Assembly: GCF_037975245.1 (NCBI RefSeq)
Contig: NC_092582.1
Span: 12,678,577-12,742,576, forward strand
DNA from: Apostichopus japonicus
Lineage: Eukaryota; Echinodermata; Holothuroidea; Aspidochirotida; Stichopodidae
Direction of reading: 5' to 3'
DNA length: 64,000 bases
Numbering within the stretch: the stretch's first letter is position 1; each line of letters begins with the position of its first letter. Position numbers and translations under genes: made by a program. The notes below the pieces were generated by a model. It was not told the DNA's origin. It saw nothing but the letters and a program-made list of their open reading frames with translations, and made no database searches. Shown here in pieces: positions 41,101 through 53,100 of this stretch.

Positions 41101-44100
41101 GGAAGTGTGGTGGTAAAAACTTTGAATTCTTGAAATGATTTCAAGAAAAATTACATTTCTTGCTGGTCTTCACTGGTATCTGTGTAAGCTGCACCATTGC
41201 TCGTGTTTGATTTCAGTTGTTCCACGGCATCCATCTTATCTTCATGGGCTTGCTTCAAGTCTTTGATCAATGTTTGATTTTCTTCAAAGAGAGCCTCAAA
41301 CTTTTGTTGGCTTTCAGTGACTGATTTGGTCAGGTCCTTCAGTTTGGTTTGCATCTGGCTGAGTTTGGACTGGTAAGCTTTCTCTTGTTTGATGAAGCCT
41401 CCATCTGTTATTAAATTCAAGCCAGATGAAATATAACTCTTGAAAGGTGACACGATTGTACTAAATTTTTATTTTCAAAAACTGTAAAGATCCCAAAATG
41501 AGTCAAAGCAGCTTTGTGAGCGTGTTCGGCAGTATTTCTAAATCTACCAACTCTTACTCCAAGCAAGGTTATAGTTGATATATAAGACCCTTCTACAGTT
41601 TGGTAGATTATTTGATCGTAATGTATGATGTATATGTGTGTGATGATCGTAAGTAATAGATTTGACTACATTCTCTTCATTTTGTTTTGGGGAGAATGTT
41701 CATTGTAGTATTAATGTACTTAAAGCAAACTGAAAAATGTCAATATTTTTGTTACTTTTACAAAACTTTTTGAAATGATGCTTGCTATTAAGTAAAGCTA
41801 ACTGAATATCTACATTGTTAAGGAATTTTTTAATTAAACAGCATTGAAAGATTTATCAAAAGGAAAAAAAGGCTTAAAAAAATGTCAGATTTAAAGAGAA
41901 CAATGTGTGTTTACAACAATTACAGTGAGTTATTTGGATTAAAGGTTGTGCTGCTCAGATTCACGATGTAAGATACTTCCTTGGAAGGCCAAAGTAGTGA
42001 CATTCTTTGTCTATGATTTTCAGTAGTATAATATTGTGCTTTTTGGTTATCATTTCTTAAGGTTTTAATTTGAGGCGTTGTCTCATGGACTTATCCGGTC
42101 GTTAGATTAATGCATGTTCCCTGAAATGACATATCACCATCAGGATTCATCTTGTATTTGATTTTGCCATGTATGTTACATGTGATCTCAGAAGTTGCTT
42201 TCTATGTATAGTACAGTCATCTGTCAAGTGTAGGTTGTAAAATATGCACATAGTTTCATGTAAGTCAGGCAGTGTTATCATTAATGAATCAAGGCAGTGG
42301 CGGAGCGTCCATACAGTCAGAGGGGGCGGATGCCCCCCCCCCCCCGACGGACTCAAATGGACTGCTGGCGCCCTTTTCAGCTTTTTACCACTTTTTACTT
42401 ATTCATGATTATTGACTTTTTTATTGTGCTCTCAAATACCTATTGACATTTGTCACATTTTGTTGGTGTAATTTTCTGACAAAATGGCAATGACATCTAT
42501 TTATTCTTCTTTTATCTGCAAATTAGCAAGGCTCGGAAAGGGTCATTTCCGGCGATCTAGGGAGTATCTTTACTCAAAAAATATCTGTACGCTTCGCGCC
42601 AACCTTTTGTGGCGCTCCACTTAGAAAGTGTCGAAAGGGCCCCTACAGACCATTCTCACCCCCCTCCCTGACCAATACCCCTAGCTCCGCCACTGCATCA
42701 AGGCCAATCAGTCAAATTTGGCAAACTTTTACAAATTTTTTTAATATATAATGAAATCATTTTTCCATTAATTTTCAAGGCAGAATGAGACAGGAAGATG
42801 GCAAAGAGGAAGAGAGCATTCTCAAAAGCGTGGTTGAAGATCAGTTCGGAAAAGAAGGAAGTACGGAGCTGGAGAAAAAGATATCCTTATATTCAAAGTT
42901 GACATCTTTGAACAGTTTGAGAGCAACTTTAGTCGGTTCGTGAAATCAATCTTTTGGTAAAATCTTCTCAACCCAAGATAAAAGGCAAATTTGTGTTATG
43001 CCTTCAGTCCAAACTATTTATAGCCAACTAGTGATAAGTACATTTAATCAGCAGTCAGTAATTGAATAATGCTCTTCTTGAGTAATAAAGTGAAATTTAG
43101 TGTTTGAAATTATTGCTAAAAATTTATTTAAAAAAATACATCCTATTACTTCATACTTGGCAAGTGGAAGGACTTGGTGGCTGGAATAAGAGAGGTACAA
43201 GACTGAAAACCTTGTAAATATATAACCTTCTTATGATGAACTCCATACATGGTGTGTTGATACACCTTAGTGAGTATACTTGGCCTTTAGCTCTTTTTGG
43301 CAAACCTGGTACAGGCACATTACTCCAAAAGTAAAGCTGAAATGAATTTCATACTTATCTTGTAGATTCACTTTAGTGAGTACAAGAACTTGATTGTTAT
43401 CTGTGACAGGAAGAGGTCATTAATGGCAAAGTTGAAAACCTTATTTGCAGTGTGCCATTTGGCTTTCTGGTTGTTAATAATCTAGCTTTGCAAGATGAAA
43501 TTATAAAAGTGTTTCCATACTCTCTATTCTTACCATTACCTGATTTTCCATCTTTATTCTTCTCTTCCTTCAGCTGCTGAAGCTCATGTTTCAAGGCAGT
43601 GATGGTACTATCCTTCCGCTCACCTGAGAGCTCATGTTGGTTGGTCTTTTCCTCAGCTTCTTTCAAAGCAAAGCGAACTGATATCAATTCGGAACTCTGT
43701 TTCTCCACTAGCTCTTGCAACGTGGATTTCTAAGCAGAGAAAAATTCGAAATTGTTCCTTGTAAGTAATTACTTCATATAAAAGATAGTTTTCATTTTAA
43801 GATGTTGGCATGGTTCCAGTTTGTCTTGTAGGAATAGAATAAATTAGTTTGGCTATCTGTAATTTCCCTTCCAAATTTGCTGCTGTTTACCACCGCTTAA
43901 TTGTAGTATTTAAAGGTGATTAATATACAACAAAAATTGTTGAAAGTCAACCTCCTTAAGTTAAGGAAATTTAATCTCTTTAGACTGTTAGATTACCCAT
44001 GTGGTTGGATTCTTCCAAAAACAAATGAAGGTATTCAACGTCTATACTGCTAATCAGCTTAAAGTCAGCTTATTGCCTTCCATGTGAGAACAAATTTAAA

Positions 44101-47100
44101 GTGTGTGCATTTGCACTTAAAATTAAATATACTGCTTGACAAATAGTATATCAACAATGCAGTGGGAGTAAGAGTTTCTAGTTAGATATAACCTCTTAAA
44201 TCTAAATAACTGGCAGCTCTTTTAAGTTAGGATGTATTTTATAAATTTCTAATGGAACTATGGAAATGGAACTATGTGAAAAGAAGTTTGTCCCACATTT
44301 ATTCACATCTTTTGAAAACAGAAATATCTCCACTGAATTCTGTGATGATGTGACTTTAAGACAATAATTATTGATACTATACTTGTGAACCTTATTTGAT
44401 GAATCTCCTTATGAAAGTAGAGGGTCCAAAGGGTGCTGAGAAAAACAAGAAAACCCCTTACCTCTGACATTGAATAAGCCATCTTTCGTTCCAGTATTTC
44501 ATACCGAGCATCTTTCTCATGCTGTGCCTGAGAGAGCTGACATTCCAGCAAAGACTTGTTCTTGACAAGTTCATCTTTGTCTTGTTGCAGAAATTTATTC
44601 ATGTTTCGTACCACGCGAATGTGATCTTGTAACTGATCTACTCTTGCCCTGAGCTCATTTTCGGTTCTCTTAGCATCTGTTGCCAACTGTTTGCAGTTTT
44701 CTATCTTAAGATCACTCATGGTTTTCTTTTTTTCCAGAGAGTCAACTTCACTCTGCAATGTAAACTTAGTTGCCTCCAGGTCAGCCATCTTTCTTGATAT
44801 TTCCCTTACTTTCAGCTGGCTGTCAAGGACTTCTCTTTTCAACTTCTGCTCACTCTCTTTAATCTTGCACTTTTCTTCTTGCAACTCTTCCACCCTCTTT
44901 TCTTCCCTCTCTTTGAATTCTTCAACCTCTTCTCTGAGGTCAGAATTACATTGTTGCATCCCTGTCAATTTGGTTCGCAGTGATGTGATGATGGTTTTTG
45001 CCTTGCTTTTTACCTTTTGTAATTTTTGCAGTCTTTCATCTAGCTGATTACAATTCATGTTAGCATCAGATTCTCTCTTGATTGCATCATGAAGTTGTCT
45101 GTCTCTTTCTGCAAGGATATTCTCAAACTCCTTGCTGTCCTGCTTGAACTTTGAAAGAGCTTCAACCATAGATTCATGCTTGGTTTTCCAGTCATCAATT
45201 TCCCTGTCTTTGGCTCTCATTTCAATGTGAGCCATTGATATATCCCCTTCCAATATGCTTGCCATTTTATGGGACATCTCTTTGGCAAGTGTCAGTTCTC
45301 TCATGGCATCGTTTGTAACTTCAAAGTTATCTTTTAAATCACTCAAGTCGTTTTGTTGCTTTTGGTTTGTCTGTTTCAAGGCATCAACTTCATTCTGCAA
45401 ATGGCTGTTCTTTTCTTCAAGTTCTGCCTTTTCTTTGCTAATCAAGGCTGTTCTGATATTGCTCTTCTGAATCAATTCTTGATCCTTCTCCTTTTCAATG
45501 CGATGTAGTTCATTAGCCGTCCTGCATTTCCCTTCTGCTACAGAGAGTTGTGTCTTGTAAGTTGTCTCCATGGACTGAATCTGTTTCTCGATTCGTTTCA
45601 GCTGAAAGCTGTTCCTAACTTGCTGCTCCTTTATGTCATGTTGAAACTTACAAAGATTCTTCTCCAATTCTTTTACCTTTTTTCTTTCTTTTTCAAGCTC
45701 TTCCTGTTGCTTACAATTCTTGTCTTTCAGATTTGCGACATTCTCTTTCAATGTATGGATCAGACTATTTTCTGAGTCACTTTGGCCACTGATGTTCTTA
45801 TGTAGTTGGTAGTTGTTAGTGTACCCTTTCCAGAAGTCAATCATTATGCTGGAGGCTGCATTGCTTGAAACAGCAAATGGAGGTGGAATGTGTGTGCAAG
45901 TAGAGAGTTTGCCGATTCCAGTGAAATCTGAATTTGCTAGCTTTCGCCATGTTCTAATATCCTCACTTGATGTGTCCATTGCAATTAAGGATGCTGGGGA
46001 TGGTATATGTCTTCTCACTGGTTGGTAGACAGAAAGTGGGGGTGTTATTAGAGTTGAGACCTTGCTATGTGGAGTTGCACAAGGACAATCCATCACCTCC
46101 TGCATCACTGTTGTAGACACTGAGGCAGTTTCAAACTTTCTCTTGATCTCAGCTTGGATCAAGCTACTTTTATATTTTTCAAAGTCAGCTGATTTTGTAA
46201 TGAGACCAAGCTCAACACAAAGAGTGGCCATGGTGTCCTCTCTTGTTTGAATGACCAGTGCATCATGAAGTTGCTCATTGACATGGTAGTGACCCTGTTC
46301 GTTTGCTGTACTGTTGCTGGTATGGATACATTTGTTGTCATGATATTTCCTTTTGTCAGCAGCACTGGGAGTCGGGCATGGCTTCACAGTGGGCATCTGT
46401 TTCTCTTGATCAGGAACAGTTATGACCTGGTGGACTTCATCTGGAGCACTGGTGACCATGTTTGACATTTTATTATCAGTCTGTTTTTCATCATCAAAAA
46501 CACTCTTAATCAGACTAGCTTCATTTTTCACTGATGTATTGCCTAATTGTCTTTGGTCATCTGCACTTGTAACCACACATGTCATGTTTTGTTCATGATT
46601 GACCTGTGTCTCTTGATAGTAGACAGTATTGTCATGCTTTTGTGTGTCCGGATTTGTGTTCTCTGGCACATTTTCTTCAAGCAATGTATTTTTGGTGAGA
46701 CTGTCCTGACATGGTGTTGTCATGATGATCGACGGTTTTTCAACAGATATATGTGTGAACACACTGGATTTGCTAGGGATCTCATCCCTGATTTGCACCT
46801 CTTTCTGATTTTCTGTTGTGGTCAGGTAAGCATTCACTGCTTTAGTTGTATCATCCTGATTGGTAATGCCAGGGACAGTTCTGATAATGTTCTGCTCATC
46901 ATTTTGAATATCATTGAGTGGCACATGTTTGTCACTGGAAGCTTGGCTGTCTGGAGTCTTGCTACTTATCTGTTCTTCTTGATGGGTTTCATCCAATTCA
47001 GCAGATGGTTGATTCTTTTCTCTTACAGGACACTCTGATATGACTGGTTGTTTGCTGGAGAGGACGTTATCTGTGTATGCAGATGATGGTTCCTTCGATT

Positions 47101-50100
47101 TGGTTGGTTGGTTGCCTGAGAGAATGTTCTCACTTGTTCCAGATGGGTGCTCCTGATCTCCTGCATAAGTCATTGATTCGGCTGGTTGCTTGATTGAGAG
47201 AATATCATCTGTTGGTGATGATCGTGGTGTTGTGTCCTTTGTATCACAGTCTGACTTGCCTGTTTGGTTGCTAGAGCCAATGCTATCTGCTGATGTAGAG
47301 TTAACAGCACACAGTGAATGTGTGCTGTCTTTCACCCAAGACTCAATAGACTTTTGCTTTATCTCAATCTTTTCATCAACAGAGAATCCATCCCAAAATG
47401 ATGATACATTATCGGATGAAAGTTTTGCTACGCTCATGGAACTTGTTTTGGAAGTAGCATCTTCACAGATTCCAGTGAGAGTTTGTGTCTCTTTCTCTGT
47501 TTCATCCAGGGTGCACATTTCTCTGACCACTGATGATGTGTCTGCAGTTTTGTCTTGAGGAGGGAAATCTGAACTGCTGCTGGCATTCATTTGTGTTGCT
47601 TCCTTTGGCTCCACTGTTTTGTTAGCATTTTGGGGATCTTCTTGAGCATCACTTGAGAAGTTAGTTATAAGCTGGTTGCTTGTAGCTGATTTGTCTTGGA
47701 TCTTGTCTGCAGATTTGAGGTTGCTTGTGGTACTTGCTGTCAAGACACCATCTTTACCTGTTGCTACCTCATCCTCTTCCTCAGTTTTATGCAATTTAAA
47801 CATCATTCTGTATAACATTGATGCATTTTCATGTTTATTTTGGCTAGAGGAATCTGAGCAATTATCTATCTCTTTCTGAAGTACATCTTTCTCTTTTCTT
47901 GTTGTCTCGTTTATTTGTGATGATTTGTAGTGATTTTCTGGTTGTTTAGCATTGTCGGGAAATGGTAGAATGTCTTTTGTCGAGTTTGTGGCAGATGAGT
48001 GTTTTGCAGCTGGTGTACCATTAGTCTTGTCTGTAGGTTTAATAGTGTTTTGGCTTTGTGCTTGCTTCCTTGGGTTGCTTTCACTACTAACTGTAGTGGA
48101 GCTAGAGCTTACACTTTGGCTACCATGTCCACTCTTGTCACAGCTAATGCTATCACTACTGCTATGGTGCAGATTACTTTTATGACCACTCCTTTCATAG
48201 TGTCTGCTACCGCTGCGGCTTCCGCTACTGCTTCTGCTACGGCTCTGGCGTACACTGTGACTTTGATGACCACTTTGGCTATGGTTTCTGCTTTCACTTT
48301 TCGATCTGCTATGATTTCCAATATCTCTTCCATTACTTCTGCCCGATCTTATGCTACTGTTTCTGCTTTTGCCACGGCTACGGTTTCGACTTACATGGCT
48401 GCCTTTCTCACCTTTGCTGCTTTCACTGCTGCTTCTGCTATAGCTCCAACTTGCAATATGGTTTTGATGATCACTTTCACTACTGCTGCTACAGCTTCGG
48501 CTTCTATTGCGGCTTTGATGTCCACTTTTACTAGAGTTCTGGCTACCACTGCTGCTTTTATGCCCACTTTCACTTTCAGAAGTTCTGCTACTGCTGCAGC
48601 TTCTGCTGGAGCTCCAGCTTCCACTGCTACTCTTACTAATGCTGCGACTTCTACTGCAGGCACTTCTGCCTCCACTTCCACTACTACTTCTACTATGACT
48701 TCTACTGCTACTCCTGTTCTTTTCAGTAGCCCCACTCTTTGCATGTTTGCCATCTTGTATGCTCAGTTCCTCGACAACAGATTCTTCAATTTCTTCAGGA
48801 ATAGTGGAAGAACTATCTTCAGAACTTTGTTGTGAGTGTTGACTTGCTTCTTGAGTTGCTTCACACTTCATGGAGGTCATACTACACTTGTCTGACTCAC
48901 CCTCTGAGTCCCATCCTCCACCATTTCCAGAAATGTCTTCAACACTTATTTCCTCAGCAATAGATTCTGAAATATCTTCTGGAATGCTCTCTGATTCATC
49001 TTTGCTGTGGTGTGTCTCCTTGAATTTGAAGGGATCTTTAGCGATTCCTAACACTCCTTTGATAGTAGATGGTTTATCTGTTTCATCCTTTCCATTTTTC
49101 TCTGGAACTGGGTCTTCAAGCATGCCCAGAATAGAATCACTGTCAAATGACACTTCAGAATGAGATTTCTGTAGTGATAAGTGTGTGTTAATACTTGTTT
49201 CATCTGCCGTTGGAATGTCTTCTTCACTTATCTCTTCGGCAATGGATTCAACAATAATCTCTTCAGGAATGCTTCCAGAGTTGCAGGAATCTCCGTCATC
49301 ATCACTATTAAAGGTGTCATCAGAATATGCTGAGTTCACAGATTTGGAAGATTTTTGGCTTGACATGAAGTCTGTAATTTCTTCAGCAATGGATTCTTCA
49401 ATGTCCTCTTCGATACTTTCGACTTCATCTGTATCGATCTCCTTAGGCTTATGGTCCTTGCTCCCACTACCTTTCGCAGAGAATGAGAATATGTTGGATC
49501 TTTCCGTTATGCAGTTGGTGGCATTGTTTCTAAAATGCGTCACCTCATTGCCGCTGCATGCTTCATCATCAATTTCTTCTGGAATGGATCCTTCAATCTC
49601 TTCTGGAATGTTGTCCTCAACCTCATCTTCCATGGATTTCATGTTGAAGTCTTTTCCACACAGTCCAATGACTTTCTTGTTGTCAGTATTATCCATCTCT
49701 TTGGCAATCTGTGAAACCATTGCATCATAGAGTGCTCGTTTGTTTTTAGGTTGACCTGTTTGTAGCTTTGCCTGTGTTGTCTGTGCTTCAGGCCTTAGTG
49801 CAGCAGCATCATATACATTTGTAGCTGCTGCGTTGTTTTGCCGGGCTCTCAATGCATGAATTTTACTAGTCATTGTATCTTTCTTACTTGCCAATGCACC
49901 ATTTGTGTCAGCTCTGTCTTCAAAAAGAGGTTTAGTATTGACCATCTGCTTCCTTGAGCGTGTAAGAGAAGGCTGTGAGCCATCCGTTGATTGATATGGC
50001 TTCTGAGGAGGAGGCCTTGGAGATGATAAGGGTTGTAAAGGTGCTTGTTGGGTAAATGGCTTTGTTGGTGAAGTTGTGCTTTCCCTCCTTGTTTCCTTCA

Positions 50101-53100
50101 CATCTTCCCCTCTGACCAGTAGATCGCTGTTAGCTGTTGGTGGCTGCTTTGTATTTCCAGCTTTGGGTTTGACTGGGGTTGCCTTTGATAGCAAGAAAGA
50201 AGTGCCTGGCCCTAGAGAAGGTGCATTGCTCAATGACGATGCATTTGATGACAGAGCTTCTGTTGACTGCCTCCTGCCCATTTGTCGCTGCTCTTCCTTG
50301 GATTTCTTTCTGGGGTTGATTTCTATTTCATCCTCCTCATCGAAATCACCAAGTAGAGCCAAGATTGCATCATCATCTTTCATGTGCTTTGATTTGATCT
50401 TTTTTGTCTTCTTTTTCTCACCAGGTGATGTCAGTGACTGGCTTGAAAATGATGGTAGGTAGCTCATGACATCCTTGCTTCTGTCAGCTTCACCGTCTAA
50501 CAGGAAAGAAGAAGCCTTTGTGAGGCTAGAGGTGCCAGAGTCTTTGGGAGACAGGGTACTCCTTGACGAATCTCGCACCCTCCTCGGCCCTAGTAATCTG
50601 CCCATGCTGGAGCCAGATCTTCCAATGCCAAGGTCTTGACTTGATGTGGCACTAAGTGATGAGCAGGACTTATCTTGGTTTTTGACCTTCTGCAGATCTC
50701 CCTTTTGTGCACTTTTGTCATTGGTTGGTATGCCTAGAGAGGCAATGTCCAAGCCTTGTTGACTGAAACTGCCCGCATCTGTTTGACGTCGGGCAGGTCG
50801 TAGGTTTGGGTTGTTCCCTGATCCCTGTCCCTGGAGGGAGGACTGTTCGGCAGCATGTGATGATAGCAGAGAGCCTGACCATGAACCAATGGAGGAGTTG
50901 CATATAAAGTCTAATAATTTCTGAAAAATTGGTCTTAGAAATGTATGAGAAGAGACTTTTGGTTCTGACCTTTAAGGGTGACTTCAAATATAGTGTTACA
51001 TGTGAAAGTGTATAGATTGAAGACCTTCAGAATGACACTTTAAAGCCATAGGTTGAATGAAGCAAACAAGGGACTTTTGGTAAGAGATGCTACCTTCAAC
51101 AGTTTAACTGTTATTAAAACACATTTTACTTAAAATATTGACTCAAAGCTTGAAGGGTTAAAAGAACCTATACTGTGTAGTCAGTGTGAAGTTCATGCAC
51201 TGTTTTTTGCTGCTAATAACAAACAAATGCTGTAATTCCTATCTTTGTCAAAACAATCTCTTGGTTGCTTAATATAAATACATTTTCCTCATATATTATG
51301 TAGAGCACTCTGTCTTAAGGGGAAAAAATGTTTCATATGTACCATAACCTACAGAGTAAGTTTTTCTACCGCTTTTGATATATCAATCACTACTGGTGAA
51401 CGTCAATAGGGGGTGACATCGGTACTAGTGTTACACCAATTACTGGTATGCTTTTATATATATCACCGATATTGACCATATCGGCCACTCAAGTTTTTGT
51501 TTGTTTCTTACTGGCAATACATGTTTTTCCTTGAAACTTGCACTCGCCACTGGTCTTTTCTTTACTGGAAATCACGACCTTCATTACTTGTTTTCATCAC
51601 TTATATTGCTTGTATCGTTTATATATTTCGTGCCAGACCCCTATTAATTTTGAAATTTTCGGAAGATATGCTGCAGGATATTTAATGCACAGGAGGGTGT
51701 GTGAGGTTGTTGTATCAAACTCTTATGTAGGGAGGGGGGTTGGTTGGGGTCCTTCAGAAAAATTAAATTATTAAGCTATACATTAGGTTTGTGATTTGGT
51801 CTGCACATAAGCTGTTGCTAATAAGTACTTCTAACTTTGGTTTATACCCCACCCCCACACTCACTCTCCTGAATATGGACCTGGTTCTTATTGTGGATTG
51901 AGGTGGAGATGTCCACTGACCATAGTATTATCATTCTTGGAAGTTATGTTTATTGATAACATGGGTCATTTAGGGTTTAAATATCTAATAATTACTTTAA
52001 TACCTGGTGAGCTGAATGATCCAGTGCTCCGTGGTGAGGTTTGTTTGGTGATAGGCCCAAGCTTTGGTGCATTTGCCCTAAAAAGAAATTAGTTGATAGG
52101 TTTGAAGACTTGGATGGCATATTAGCCTTTGGGGATTGAAAATAGTTTTAATTTTATTTGACCATGTTACTTGTAAGGCCGAGTGTATAGTCTAGTGGTT
52201 ACGCCGGCGTCTCTCAGTCATGAGATCCCCGGTTCGATTCCCCGCCGACAGCAATGTGTGTCGTCTGGCAAGGGTGTTGTTCAATAACAACTTCCCGACA
52301 TGGACGTAAAATGGATGTGTGCCGAGAGATTGGCTTCGGTCAGCTTGCGAGTCTATAAGCCTCCATGGCTTCTTTCGCGAGTTCCTGCTTGCGGGAAGAT
52401 CACATATACATACATACATACATACATACATACTTCCCTTCCATCCAATCTGGCACTTCATGTGATAGAGAGGGGCAAAGGAACCATTGGCAGTCATTGA
52501 ACGTTGACATTTCTCACCCTGTTTGCTTACTATATTTTATATTTGAAAAAAGAGCAGAGAAATTTATGTCTAGAATGGCATTCAAACAAGTGACCTCTGG
52601 GTTACAAGCCCAGCACTCTAACAATGAGCTATCCAACCCTTAGTTGGTGGCGATCCCCATATAGACATGGCCCTCTTTACATGCTTTGCAAGGTACTGTG
52701 GCTTCTTACTGGCACCCCCAGAAAGCAATCGCTTGTAATCCAGAGGCTACTGGCATGGCAGATTTGTTCAAAAAGTCCATTCAAAGTTCATTCAAAGGTA
52801 GACATACACCAAAGATACTTGAGTAACATCTGTAATGTTGTATCAGGTGGATTCTTAGAAAAATATAACAGACAATGCGCCATAAATATAAAGAACACAA
52901 AACATACAATTGGTATCTTATCATTTACCCAGACTTGCACTGATAACAATGTTGAATTGTAGTATTTACTATATGTCTAGCCTAACTAAGGAAGCTACAA
53001 TCTTGAATGAGTAAATGTCAATCCCAAAGGTTAGTGAGGGATTGATCAAGATAAGCAGGGTGATTCAGTGTGGCAATAGTGTGTCAGGATCAAATAGGCA

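Noticed and set aside
47999-48835. 278-codon plus-strand Thr/Ala/Ser-rich frame
   Set aside because: Antisense reading of the Ser/Arg-rich domain. The minus frame is continuous through 6.4 kb and spliced in phase, and this one has no context.
50718-50987. Alternative minus-strand frame upstream of the giant exon, as a possible N-terminus
   Set aside because: Using the first AG (exon start at 50920) leads into this frame and leaves the long frame unconnected. The second AG (exon start 50910) joins exon 2 to the long frame in phase.
52188-52260. Functional tRNA gene
   Set aside because: A and B boxes are present, but no acceptor stem pairing closes and the sequence continues into a SINE body with a CATA tail.
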